A stretch of 64,000 nt of DNA, from the NCBI GenBank assembly GCA_964555645.1, contig CAZKTA010000004.1, positions 129,395-193,394 on the forward strand. The letters are read 5' to 3'. Below are positions 54,819 to 63,925 of the stretch, in pieces. A model generated the notes under the pieces. The model saw only the letters and a list, made by a program, of their open reading frames with translations. It ran no database searches and had not been told where the DNA came from. Positions within the stretch are counted from its first letter, which is position 1. The number at the start of each line of letters is the position of its first letter. The stretch is from DTLC01 sp964555645. Its GTDB lineage: Bacteria; Verrucomicrobiota; Verrucomicrobiia; Limisphaerales; DTLC01. The position numbers and the translations under genes are program-made.

Positions 54819-56219
54819 ATGGTTAAACATGTAAAATCTCAATGGGACTTTGGTGAGCTGTTTGCAATGCAGCCCGCTCGGCGTGTTTTAACCGTTAGCG
54901 AGTTAACCGGCCAAATCAAGCGCCTGCTCGAAACGCAGGTTGGCTCGGTGTGGGTCACTGGCGAGGTGTCGAACCTACGCGTGCAGTCCTCGGGCCACAT
55001 TTACTTCACATTAAAAGACGCTGGTGCACAGCTCAATTGTGTGTTGTTTAGGAGCGAAGCAGTTGAGCAGCGCAACCTTTTGCAAGACGGACGCAGTGTG
55101 GTTTTACAGGGCGACATCACGGTTTACGAGCCGCGCGGGCAGTACCAACTCGTTGTCCGGGTAATAGAACTGCAGGGCGTCGGCGCCTTACAAATCAAGT
55201 TCGAGCAACTAAAACGCAAGCTCGCCGCCGAAGGCCTGTTTGCTCCCGAACGAAAACGGCCAATACCGAAGTATCCGCAACGGATCGGTCTTGTAACATC
55301 GCCAACCGGCGCGGCCATACGCGACGTACTGCACGTTGTCCGCAGGCGTAACCCAGCGCTCGAAATAGTTTTTGTCCCGTGCCGTGTGCAGGGCGAAGGC
55401 GCCGCAGAAGAAATAGCCGCGGCAATCCGGTTGCTCAACGAATTCAATGCAACGCTAGTCCCGGGAATTTCAGCTCTTGAGTTGATTTTGGTTACACGCG
55501 GGGGCGGCTCGCTTGAGGACCTATGGGCGTTTAATGAGGAAATTGTTGCACGCGCAATTTTCGAGTCTGTGCTTCCGGTGATCTCTGCCGTTGGGCACGA
55601 GATTGATTTCACCATAAGCGATTTTGTGGCCGACCTGCGCGCCGCAACTCCAACTGCAGCAGCCGAGATCATCACAGAAGGCGTCTGGGCAAGTCGCCAG
55701 TTCATCGCAGATGCGCCTGAATTGATGCGACAACGCGTTCAGCGCCGTATCAATAACGAGCGTGAGCTCGCTCTACAACTGTTCAAGCGGTTTGAGCGGG
55801 TGCATCCGCGACGCCGCTTCAATGAACTGCTTCAACACCTTGACGATTTGCAGGTTGCACTTTTGCGTGGCCCGAAACAAGCCGTCTTGACCGCACGTCT
55901 TGATTACCGGAATTTGGCGGCTAGGTTGTTTCGGGTACACCCATCCAGGCTGCTGCGTGAGCGCGCCGATAAAATGGTGCAATGTTGTCTCTGGCTGCGC
56001 GAGCGTTGTCGTGTGCGATTGCGAAGTACGACCGAGAGACTTGTGGCATTACACGATCGGTTGCGGTTGCTTGGCCCCGAGCAGGTGTTGGCACGCGGTT
56101 ACTCGATAACAACCGACGCGGCCACAGGTGCGGTGTTACGCGATGCCGCCCAGGTCAAGCCTGGTCAGCGGATCAAGACAAAACTTAGTAAGGGTGAATT
56201 GCTCAGCCGGGTTGATTAG
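54819..56219 (+). CDS. xseA: Exodeoxyribonuclease VII large subunit
   Basis: 466 residues. The N-terminal OB-fold (VGSVWVTGEVSNLRVQSSGHIYFTLKD), the catalytic region with ITSPTGAAIRDVLHV-type sequence (VTSPTGAAIRD), GGGSLEDLWAFNEE and SAVGHEIDFT, then the long coiled helix, and the C-terminal AREVLARGYSIT-like segment (EQVLARGYSITTD). It degrades single-stranded DNA from both ends together with XseB. Confidence 0.95.
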   Translation: MVKHVKSQWDFGELFAMQPARRVLTVSELTGQIKRLLETQVGSVWVTGEVSNLRVQSSGHIYFTLKDAGAQLNCVLFRSEAVEQRNLLQDGRSVVLQGDITVYEPRGQYQLVVRVIELQGVGALQIKFEQLKRKLAAEGLFAPERKRPIPKYPQRIGLVTSPTGAAIRDVLHVVRRRNPALEIVFVPCRVQGEGAAEEIAAAIRLLNEFNATLVPGISALELILVTRGGGSLEDLWAFNEEIVARAIFESVLPVISAVGHEIDFTISDFVADLRAATPTAAAEIITEGVWASRQFIADAPELMRQRVQRRINNERELALQLFKRFERVHPRRRFNELLQHLDDLQVALLRGPKQAVLTARLDYRNLAARLFRVHPSRLLRERADKMVQCCLWLRERCRVRLRSTTERLVALHDRLRLLGPEQVLARGYSITTDAATGAVLRDAAQVKPGQRIKTKLSKGELLSRVD

Positions 56220-56346
56220 TCGGATGGCTGAGGGGTTACTGTGCAAGGTAAATTGGACCGGACCAAAACGGTTTGGATTTATTGTGCAACCAGCAGGCCG
56301 GATTTCCGGGCTGGACGGTCAGACGGTTTTGTCCTAGTTTTAGCTT

Positions 56347-56616
56347 GTGCCAAGTTCGCAAAAAAACAGCGGTCAACCGAAAACGCCCACGTTCGAAGAG
56401 GCGTTGAAAAGGCTTGAACAACTTGTCGAGTCAATGGAATCGGACGAGTTACCGCTGGAAACATTAATCGCGCGATATGAGGAAGGCATGAAGTTGGTCA
56501 AGGTTTGTCAGGCCAAACTTGCCGAGGCTGAACTTAAAATTCAACAGTTGGAAAAGACTGCCTCGGGCGAGTTTAAGCTCAAGCCAGTCGAGCCAACCAA
56601 CGAATCTCAGGGCTAA
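56347..56616 (+). CDS. xseB: Exodeoxyribonuclease VII small subunit
   Basis: 89 residues from a GTG at 56347. The family sequence TFEEALKRLEQLVESMESDELPLETLIARYEEGMKL is present, followed by a coiled helix. It lies 127 bases after xseA and 83 before dxs. The xseA-xseB-dxs order is widespread and supports the call. Confidence 0.93.
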   Translation: MPSSQKNSGQPKTPTFEEALKRLEQLVESMESDELPLETLIARYEEGMKLVKVCQAKLAEAELKIQQLEKTASGEFKLKPVEPTNESQG

Positions 56617-56699
56617 CCGGCAATCCATGCTGGCACTTATGGCGTCCTGGTACTCAAACAGTTCAACAATTTGGCGGTTCAACAGTTTAGCGTGACACC

Positions 56700-58703
56700 A
56701 TGGGCCGGTACCTTGACATGATTGACGGGCCTGCCGATGTGAAAAAACTCACCGTCGAGCAGCTCCAGCAGCTCGCCCAGGAGATCAGGCATGAACTTAT
56801 AACCGTGCTCGCCCAAAATGGCGGACACCTTGCGCCAAATCTCGGAGTGGTCGAGCTGACAATTGCGCTGCATTACGTCTTTAACACACCCACAGACAAG
56901 CTTGTCTGGGACGTTAGCCACCAAACATACGTACACAAGTTGTTAACCGGCCGCAGACAACTGTTTCATACCATCCGCACCACAGGCGGGCTAAGTGGGT
57001 TTGCTTGCCGAACCGAGAGTGAACACGATTGTTACGGCGCAGGCCACGCCGGCACAGCCCTGAGCGCCGCGCTGGGAATGGCTGTTGCGCGCGACAAACG
57101 CCGGAGCACCGAACATGTCGTGTGCATATTTGGCGATGCGGCGCTCACAAACGGGATTTCGTATGAAGCGCTTAACAACATTGCCCATACAACGAACCGG
57201 TTCATCGGCATCCTCAACGACAACGAATGGAGCATTGCGAAAAACGTGGGTGCAATTTCGCTCTATCTGAACAAGGTCATCACAAACCCGCGCTACAACC
57301 GGTTGCAGAAAGATTTCAAGCGGTTGCTGCGCCGCCTGCCCAAAGGCGAGATCGCGCTCATGCTCGCCCGCCAGGCCGAGGAAGGATTCAAACGCGCCAT
57401 GGCGGGCGTAAGCCTCGAACAGACACGAGTTGTCGAGCCACCCGAAGCCGATGGCCGGGGCGGTTACGGCAACAGCATCATATTTGAAGAACTTGGCTTG
57501 CGGTATCTCGGCCCGATTGACGGCCATGATTTGCCGATGCTAATTCATTTCCTTGAGTTTGCAAAAAACTACGACCGGCCAATCGTGCTGCATGTACTTA
57601 CACAGAAAGGCAAGGGTTACCATGCAGCACAGCAGCATCCGGAAAAATTCCATGGACTCGGCCCCTACAACATTGCAACTGGCGATCCAATCCCTGCAAA
57701 GGCGGATGCACCCCCAAACTACAGCGATGTTTTCGGGCAGGCACTAGTCAAACTTTGCCAACATAATCCCGCCTTAATCGGTATTACTGCCGCCATGCCA
57801 ACTGGCACGGGCCTGCGTTACCTCGAACGCGCAATGCCAGAACGATACTTCGACGTTGGCATAGCCGAAGAACACGCCGTCATCTTTGCCGCTGGCATGG
57901 CAACTATGGGTTTGCGTCCTGTGGTTGGGATTTATTCAACCTTCATGCAGCGTGCTTTCGATTGTGTGTTGCACGACGTGTGCCTGCAGGATCTGCCGGT
58001 CATCTTTTGCATGGACAGAGCCGGTCTGTCCGCCAGCGATGGCCCAACGCATCATGGATTGTTTGATATTGCATTCCTGCGGTGTGTGCCGAACCTCATA
58101 GCAATGGCACCGAAAGACGAGGACGAACTTGTGGACATGTTGTTCACCGCAACACAACTGAACCACCCAGTTTGTATCCGGTACCCGCGTGGCGCGGCCG
58201 AAGGCGTGCCAATCAAGGATAAGCCCGCCCTGCTTGAAATCGGTAGGGCAGAACTGATCCAAGATTTCGCAAACACAGGTAAACCTAAGGTAGCGCTGTT
58301 TGGCCTGGGCAATATGAACTCACTGGCTCGGCATGCCGCTGCTGCACTTACCCGCCAAGGATTCGACTGCGCACTCATCAATCCGCGCTTCACAAAACCA
58401 CTTGATGCACAAATGCACGAGCGTTACGGCCGAAGCGCCGACGTTGTCGTGACAATCGAAGACCACGTTGTCACAGGTGGGTACGGCTCTGCTGTGCTTG
58501 AGCTGTTCAACGAGCTTGCGGTCGTTCGGCCAGTGATCCGGATCGGCTGGCCTGACAAGTTCATCGAACATGCATCGACCGACGACGAACTCCGCGCCAA
58601 GTACGGCCTGACAACTGACGCCATCGTTGCAAGGGTAAAAGCGTCATTTAACGGTGCGGACCAGGTTACCGTGCCAAGTTGGAAACACAGCATACCGGTC
58701 TGA
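56700..58703 (+). CDS. dxs: 1-deoxy-D-xylulose-5-phosphate synthase
   Basis: 667 residues. Thiamine diphosphate site in GDAALTNGISYEALNNI (usually GDG), followed by NDNEWSIAKNVGAISLYLN. The central transketolase-like domain has RYFDVGIAEEHAV and FMDRAGLSASDGPTHHG-type sequence (MDRAGLSASDGPTHHGLFD). It makes the first MEP-pathway intermediate for isoprenoids from pyruvate and glyceraldehyde 3-phosphate. It is last in the xseA-xseB-dxs group. Confidence 0.95.
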   Translation: MGRYLDMIDGPADVKKLTVEQLQQLAQEIRHELITVLAQNGGHLAPNLGVVELTIALHYVFNTPTDKLVWDVSHQTYVHKLLTGRRQLFHTIRTTGGLSGFACRTESEHDCYGAGHAGTALSAALGMAVARDKRRSTEHVVCIFGDAALTNGISYEALNNIAHTTNRFIGILNDNEWSIAKNVGAISLYLNKVITNPRYNRLQKDFKRLLRRLPKGEIALMLARQAEEGFKRAMAGVSLEQTRVVEPPEADGRGGYGNSIIFEELGLRYLGPIDGHDLPMLIHFLEFAKNYDRPIVLHVLTQKGKGYHAAQQHPEKFHGLGPYNIATGDPIPAKADAPPNYSDVFGQALVKLCQHNPALIGITAAMPTGTGLRYLERAMPERYFDVGIAEEHAVIFAAGMATMGLRPVVGIYSTFMQRAFDCVLHDVCLQDLPVIFCMDRAGLSASDGPTHHGLFDIAFLRCVPNLIAMAPKDEDELVDMLFTATQLNHPVCIRYPRGAAEGVPIKDKPALLEIGRAELIQDFANTGKPKVALFGLGNMNSLARHAAAALTRQGFDCALINPRFTKPLDAQMHERYGRSADVVVTIEDHVVTGGYGSAVLELFNELAVVRPVIRIGWPDKFIEHASTDDELRAKYGLTTDAIVARVKASFNGADQVTVPSWKHSIPV

Positions 58704-58842
58704 GTTTGACTCAGCAAACGATTACGCTCGGTCACAACTGCATCGCGTTGCATTCACGGCGGCGGAAGCTGAATCTAAAACATATGGCACTGCACGGCTT
58801 TGAATTTGTGCCCCGGCTTGAACGGCGCCAGAAAAAGCAAAG

Positions 58843-59613
58843 CTACAACTCGATTATCGCAAGCTCAGGCCGGCAGTTGAACCGCACGCGTGTGTAAAAC
58901 CAGCCCACACCAGAGCTAACGTAAAGCGGGCCAGCTTCAGTCTGGTAAAGGCCACGGGTGTATTTTGTGGCATCAAACGTCTCGATAACCGGCCCAAAGA
59001 ACGGCAACCGCACTTGGCCACCATGCGAATGGCCGGCCAGGATGAGATCGAACTTGTGGCTGCGAACCTGTTCAACCCAGTCCGGATAATGCACCAGCAG
59101 AATGTTTTTCGTTTCCAGGTTTGGCTCGAACGCCAGCGGCTGCGTTGCAGCGCCGTGGATTGCTATCCTACCGTCGGCAGTCTGCGTGCTTTCGTCCATC
59201 AGCCAGCGCCCGCCAGTTGACGCGAATGCATTTCGGATCAGATCAAAATTCGCCCGGCCCCAAAAGTCGTGGTTGCCTGGCACACCGTAAAGTGGCGCTT
59301 TAATCTGGCTGAGCAGCGCCAGTGCCTCAGGCAGATGGTCAGGTTCATCAATGAGGTCACCGGTAAAACACACCAGGTCAGGCTCGAGGCGGTTGATACG
59401 CTCGATTAGCCGCAGCGTAAACTTTTTATCCCCCTTGTAATGCAGGTCGGTGAAATGCGCCACGCGTACGGTTGGTTTGCCCTTGTGTAGTCGCACAGCG
59501 CGCGTTTTCAGCCAGCGCGGTTCAACCCAGAACGCCTCTGCAACAAGCACTGCCGGTGTCGCCAGCAGCAACAGGGCAATGCACCTGCGCCGGGTTATTT
59601 TTCGCCCTTTCAT
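58843..59613 (-). CDS. Membrane-anchored metallophosphoesterase
   Basis: 256 residues from the ATG at 59613 (MKGRKITRRRC); an ATG at 59643 would add 10. An N-terminal membrane segment (CIALLLLATPAVLVAEAF) comes first. Calcineurin-type metal residues follow: FTDLHYKGD, FTGDLIDEP, PGNHDFWG, LLVHYPD and LAGHSHGGQVRLP. It resembles YkuE/YaeI and LpxG-like phosphoesterases that act on membrane lipids or nucleotides at the envelope. The substrate is not known. It converges on dxs. Confidence 0.87.
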   Translation of the reverse strand: MKGRKITRRRCIALLLLATPAVLVAEAFWVEPRWLKTRAVRLHKGKPTVRVAHFTDLHYKGDKKFTLRLIERINRLEPDLVCFTGDLIDEPDHLPEALALLSQIKAPLYGVPGNHDFWGRANFDLIRNAFASTGGRWLMDESTQTADGRIAIHGAATQPLAFEPNLETKNILLVHYPDWVEQVRSHKFDLILAGHSHGGQVRLPFFGPVIETFDATKYTRGLYQTEAGPLYVSSGVGWFYTRVRFNCRPELAIIEL

Positions 59614-59710
59614 TTGGACATGGTCGGTTGCTTCGAGTGGCAAAATAACATCTGGCTGTGCCAGCTCAAGAATTGCCCAGGCCGGGCTTGGCGACTAACC
59701 TAAACACCCA

Positions 59711-61459
59711 ATGACTACAAGAACGAGCAATGCCGTTGGCAATGTCGCGCCGTTCTTGTTGCTTGTGAAGGTGAACACTTTGCAGGCATGGCGGCGACTC
59801 AAAGCCGTGCGGCATCAATCGCGCCTGTTGGTGAGCCTGATTTTCGGGTTCATTGCGGGTTACGCACTGCTCACGTACCTGCTGTTCCAGAAAGCGTTCA
59901 GGTTTTTGAATGCATTTCCCGGCCTGGGCGGTGCTTTGATCGAGCGGTTGTTGTATTTGTTGTTTGCGTTGCTATTTGTGCTATTGCTGGTGAGCAACGT
60001 TGTGGTGAGTTACACGAACCTATTCAGAAACCGTGAGGCGGCGTATCTGCTTACCATGCCGGTGCCAACTCAGACTGTGTTCAGGTGGAAGTTCATCGAA
60101 TCAACCCTGTTGGCCTCGTGGGCGTTTTTATTTCTTGTGTCGCCGTTGCTGGTTGCTTATGGGGTGACAAACGATGTGCCATGGCATTTTTATCCCTTTG
60201 TAATCCTGCTGTTGATGCTTTTCATTGTGTTGCCAGGGGCGGCAGGTGCATGGTTGGCAATTCAAATTGCGCGGTATTTCGACCGTAAAACATTGCAGGT
60301 TGCAGCTGCACTGTGTGTGCTGGCGCTGGTAACATACGCGGTCGTGTGGTGGAAAACCGTGCCGGTCACCGAAGAAAGCCTCGAAACGCGTGTTATACCG
60401 GTACTCGACCAGTTGCTTGTCAAGACTAGGTTTGCGCAGTTTGCATTTCTGCCGAGTTACTGGCTTGCAAACGGCATATTGTTTTGGGCCGAAGGCGCGC
60501 TGAAACCAGCCGGTTTTTTCATGCTCGTTTTGTTCAGTTACGCCGCTTTTTTTGGTGTGCTTGTATGCACGCGTCTTGGCCGGTCCTTTTACGAAGCCGC
60601 AGCAATTGTGCAGAGCCGGCCTGCGCCGCAACGGTTCTGGCAATGGTTACTCGGGCGGGTCTGGACAAGGCAGGCACCAACTCAGTTGGGGCCAACTGGC
60701 TTGGAAAAACTTGTTGCGTTCATACGATGGTTACCTGCCGACACACGTGCAATCGTCGTCAAAGACATACGCACTTTCTGGCGCGACACCACACAATGGG
60801 GCCAGACAGTGCTATTGTTCGGGTTGCTGGGGGTGTATATTCTTAACCTCAGACACTTCACTCAACAGCTCGAAAATCCGTTTTGGGTCGGGCTGGTCTC
60901 GCACCTGAACCTTACGGCTTGCGCGCTTAGCCTTGCTACGGTCACCACAAGGTTCGTTTATCCGCAGTTCTCACTTGAAGGGCGCAGTTTGTGGATAATC
61001 GGCCTTGCACCGGTCGGCCTTGAAAAGGTTGTGAAGACCAAGTTTTGGCTCGCCAGTTGCGCTTCACTTATGCTGACGCTCGGTTTGACAGTTTTGTCCT
61101 GTTACATGCTCAAGCTGCCGATAGAGCGGATCGCTTTCTTTGGTGCAGTAGTCACTGTAATGACATTTACCCTGACCGGCATTGCAGTTGGCACAGGTGT
61201 GCTTTACCCGAATTTCAAAGAAAACAATCCGAGCAAGATCGTCAGCGGCTTCGGCGGGACATTCTGTCTTGTGCTGAGTTTTCTTTACATTTTGGGCTCG
61301 GTTTTGCTGTTAGCGTTTTCTTCACCGGAACTTATGCCGAGGTTCGCCTCCACACGTACGATTCTTCTGAATATGACGGCGTTCGTGGTGCTTTCAATTA
61401 TACTGGGCTGGCTGCCGTTCAGGCTGGGACTGCGCGCGCTGCGAAAGTTCGAATTATAA
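59711..61459 (+). CDS. Putative ABC-2 type exporter permease, orphan
   Basis: 582 residues and about 11-12 membrane helices in two halves, linked by a soluble segment near 300-350 (WQWLLGRVWTRQAP, ADTRAIVVKDIRTFWRDTTQWGQ). The last part has LEGRSLWIIGLAPVGLEKVVKTKFW, typical of the large ABC-export permeases (ABC_export family). No ATPase gene is adjacent, so the partner must be elsewhere. Substrate unknown. Confidence 0.78.
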   Translation: MTTRTSNAVGNVAPFLLLVKVNTLQAWRRLKAVRHQSRLLVSLIFGFIAGYALLTYLLFQKAFRFLNAFPGLGGALIERLLYLLFALLFVLLLVSNVVVSYTNLFRNREAAYLLTMPVPTQTVFRWKFIESTLLASWAFLFLVSPLLVAYGVTNDVPWHFYPFVILLLMLFIVLPGAAGAWLAIQIARYFDRKTLQVAAALCVLALVTYAVVWWKTVPVTEESLETRVIPVLDQLLVKTRFAQFAFLPSYWLANGILFWAEGALKPAGFFMLVLFSYAAFFGVLVCTRLGRSFYEAAAIVQSRPAPQRFWQWLLGRVWTRQAPTQLGPTGLEKLVAFIRWLPADTRAIVVKDIRTFWRDTTQWGQTVLLFGLLGVYILNLRHFTQQLENPFWVGLVSHLNLTACALSLATVTTRFVYPQFSLEGRSLWIIGLAPVGLEKVVKTKFWLASCASLMLTLGLTVLSCYMLKLPIERIAFFGAVVTVMTFTLTGIAVGTGVLYPNFKENNPSKIVSGFGGTFCLVLSFLYILGSVLLLAFSSPELMPRFASTRTILLNMTAFVVLSIILGWLPFRLGLRALRKFEL

Positions 61460-61474
61460 GCCCGAGCATCTGCT

Positions 61475-62170
61475 TCAGGCGCGAACAAGTTTCTCCAACT
61501 CCTCAAACAGTTCGGGCTCGGCGTGTAAATGGATGCTATTGCCGTCGGCTTTGACTAGACCGAACCCAGGCCCGTAAGCCGGCCCGTTGACAACACATGC
61601 GTCGGTGTTGCAATTGGCGATCTGGTGTTTTGCACTTTTGATCGCCTCGGCACGTTTGCCTTCGACCTCGTACTTCCAGCCGATTAACCGTGCTTTTGGG
61701 AACCAGTCACGCAGCTTGGCAATTAGCTTTGGCGTCGGCACAAGCTCGGCTATTATTGTGCCTAGCTCTGTCGGGATTTTGCCTGAGTGCGCCTCGACAA
61801 ATTCGCCTTCAGGCGTGCGTATCCATACTTTCCCGAATGCAAAATCGCTCACTGCCGCTGCGTGAAAGACCGCATCAACCGGTTCAGAGCAAAGTGCGCC
61901 AAGCTTGGCACCGAGATCATTTGTGGTGGTGAAAATCTCGATTTTACGTATCTGGTGCGGATCTTGTTTTGCAGCGGTTTGGGCAAGGCCCACCTGCGCG
62001 CCGGCTTGTTGCCCAATCAATAACGTTACGTCGTGGCCTCGGGCGGCGAGGAACCGTGCCAATTCTGTCCCGAGCCGGCCGGTTGAAAAATTTGTGAGCC
62101 GCCGCACTCGATCGAGCGGCTCGAAAGTTGGTCCTGCTGTAACTACGCAATACACAAATAAAAGGTGCAC
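61475..62170 (-). CDS. Phosphopantothenate--cysteine ligase domain protein (CoaB), stand-alone
   Basis: 231 residues. VVTAGPTFEPLDRVRRLTNFSTGRLG is the nucleotide-binding start of CoaB; HAAAVSDF and WKYEVEG with KRAEAIKSAKHQI give the phosphopantothenate and CTP contacts. The flavin-binding CoaC decarboxylase half of the usual CoaBC fusion is absent, so either the two are separate here or this is a CoaB-like protein. The C-terminal gene edge converges with the exporter permease, 15 bases apart. Confidence 0.82.
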   Translation of the reverse strand: MHLLFVYCVVTAGPTFEPLDRVRRLTNFSTGRLGTELARFLAARGHDVTLLIGQQAGAQVGLAQTAAKQDPHQIRKIEIFTTTNDLGAKLGALCSEPVDAVFHAAAVSDFAFGKVWIRTPEGEFVEAHSGKIPTELGTIIAELVPTPKLIAKLRDWFPKARLIGWKYEVEGKRAEAIKSAKHQIANCNTDACVVNGPAYGPGFGLVKADGNSIHLHAEPELFEELEKLVRA

Positions 62171-62287
62171 CAGCCATGTTGTTTGCCAAGAAATTTTCCT
62201 ATCTCCGTGTTGCAGCTTTCTACGCTAGACAGGATATCCAACGCGCCATACCGCAATGCACTTAAGTTAATGCACCGAGGTCGAGTG

Positions 62288-62455
62288 CTATCGGCTCCAA
62301 CGCGGCACGTAATCTGGGCTTGACAGCAAGTAGGTCAAAACCCCAACGAACGCAACCGCTGCAGCCACAAGCAACAACACAACAATGTTCACACCTCGGT
62401 GCCGCAGGTACCTGCGCAGTTTTTTGAGCCGCCGTCTTGTCACGTAAGTTTGCAT
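62288..62455 (-). CDS. Small basic single-helix membrane protein
   Basis: 55 residues from the ATG at 62455. Basic N-terminus (TRRRLKKLRRYLRHRG), a single membrane helix (VVLLLVAAAVAFVGVLTYLL) and a short tail ending YVPRWSR. No family is recognised. The basic-then-hydrophobic plan and start context are gene-like, but shorter than most annotated genes. It lies 117 bases upstream of coaB on the same strand. Confidence 0.55.
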   Translation of the reverse strand: MQTYVTRRRLKKLRRYLRHRGVNIVVLLLVAAAVAFVGVLTYLLSSPDYVPRWSR

Positions 62456-62612
62456 GGAGCATCTAACAAAAAAGTGTTGGCTGAAAAGGAAAATTTTTTC
62501 ATGTCCACGGTGCGTGCAGTGCTTAGCCGCCATTTTTGATTCGTCGCGTGTGTGCACGTAAATCGAGCTTGAGAATTGGTCGTGACGCAGGCATGTTAAG
62601 GCTGAGTTTTAC

Positions 62613-62696
62613 GCGCGCGTGGCGGAATGGCAGACGCGCCAGACTTAGGATCTGGTCCCGAAAGGGGTGGAGGTTCGAGTCCTCTCGCGCGCACCA
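62613..62696 (+). tRNA. tRNA-Leu (anticodon UAG)
   Basis: 84 nt with encoded CCA. The acceptor GCGCGCG pairs with CGCGCGC. The anticodon stem CCAGA/TCTGG encloses the loop CTTAGGA (positions 34-36 TAG). A long class II variable arm (TCCCGAAAGGGG) follows, and the T-arm is GGAGG TTCGAGT CCTCT. The discriminator is A. It reads CUA codons. Confidence 0.95.
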
Positions 62697-62775
62697 GTTT
62701 GAGATAGACGCAACTGAATCGAACAAACAACCATAAGCTAAGTCAGAAAGGCCCACTGCCGATTCTAACCCCCAT

Positions 62776-63864
62776 ATGAGTAAAAAACTTGCCTTTGGAT
62801 TCTGCACTGTCATTTGGGCAATTGCCCTGGCCAGTTGTACAACTGCAACCAATACCGTTACCAGCCCGTCGGTGCCGCCCTGCAACGTGGTGTTGATCGG
62901 TTGGGACGGCGCACAACGCGAACACGTTAAAGAATGCATCGAGCGCGGCGGCCTGCCCGCGCTAGGAACGCTCGCCACCCGGGGCAGTTTCCGTAACATT
63001 GACATCCGCGGCGCAACCGACACCACAGCCGGCTGGGCGCAAATACTCACCGGGTACGATCCAGATGTTACAGGCGCGTGGTCGAACAACAAATTCGGGC
63101 CAATCCCAAAAGGACTCAGCCTGTTTGAACGACTCAAGCAACAATTCGGACCGAACATTGTCACCATGGCAGTGATCGCAAAGGAACATAACCTGGGTGA
63201 GATTCGGCCTCCGTTCAAAATCCGTATAGCTGAACCCAACACAAATACTACGACCAACTTGTCGCCGGGCGAGCCGCCCACGGATGATGAGTACATGTCC
63301 GTTGAGCAAATCCGCAGTACAAGAATTGTAATTGAGGACGGCGTCAAATATCGCGTTTATCCGGGGTCACCATGGCTCCATATGAAAGATAGCTGCGACC
63401 ATTGGGTGTACGGGCTCGGCCAAAATGAAACTGTTACTACAAAAGCACTCGAGCTGCTGGAGCAATACAAAGATAAACCCTTCTTCTTGTTCGTGCATTT
63501 TGCCGAGGCAGACCGCGCAGGACACAGCTTTGGTGAAAACTCGCCCGAATACACAGCCGGCCTCGTGTCAAATGATACCTCTACAGCTCGCATTACCGAG
63601 AAACTCAAGCAGCTTGGCATTTACGACAAAACCTATGTCTACGTGACGGCCGACCACGGGTTCGACGAAGACCAAAAAACACACCGCAACGCGTCGCGCG
63701 TTTTTATTGTCACAAACGACCCGCGCGTCAGCCGTGACGGCCACCGCGCAGACATCGCCCCGACAATCCTGAAACGGTTCGGACTCGACCTGGCAAAATT
63801 CACTCCACCATTTGCAGGCGCGCCACTGGACCAGCAACCCAAACACCCCGCCAGCCCTAAATGA
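62776..63864 (+). CDS. Lipoprotein type I phosphodiesterase/alkaline phosphatase-like
   Basis: 362 residues. A lipoprotein signal (GFCTVIWAIALASC, lipobox Cys21) is followed by the type I phosphodiesterase/nucleotide pyrophosphatase fold: VLIGWDGAQREH (first metal Asp), a Thr nucleophile candidate in DTTAGWAQILTG, FFLFVHFAEADRAGHSFG, and VTADHGFDEDQ with a later HRADIAPTIL His. All metal ligands of the alkaline phosphatase superfamily are plausibly present. It hydrolyses a phosphodiester, phosphomonoester or sulfate ester at the envelope; the substrate is not decided. Confidence 0.87.
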   Translation: MSKKLAFGFCTVIWAIALASCTTATNTVTSPSVPPCNVVLIGWDGAQREHVKECIERGGLPALGTLATRGSFRNIDIRGATDTTAGWAQILTGYDPDVTGAWSNNKFGPIPKGLSLFERLKQQFGPNIVTMAVIAKEHNLGEIRPPFKIRIAEPNTNTTTNLSPGEPPTDDEYMSVEQIRSTRIVIEDGVKYRVYPGSPWLHMKDSCDHWVYGLGQNETVTTKALELLEQYKDKPFFLFVHFAEADRAGHSFGENSPEYTAGLVSNDTSTARITEKLKQLGIYDKTYVYVTADHGFDEDQKTHRNASRVFIVTNDPRVSRDGHRADIAPTILKRFGLDLAKFTPPFAGAPLDQQPKHPASPK

Positions 63865-63901
63865 CTGTCACGCTACAAACCTTAATTTGTTAACAAATCC
63901 G

Positions 63902-63925
63902 CGTTCCGCCCGAGCGGGTGGAACG
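63902..63925. other. Hairpin near right edge
   Basis: CGTTCCGCCCG pairs with CGGGTGGAACG (one G-T pair) around a 2-base centre. No T run follows on either strand within the window. It could be the start of a structured or repeated element that continues past 64000. Confidence 0.4.

Noticed and set aside
58700..58714. Small palindrome after dxs as a terminator
   Set aside because: Stem of only 6 bp and no T run.
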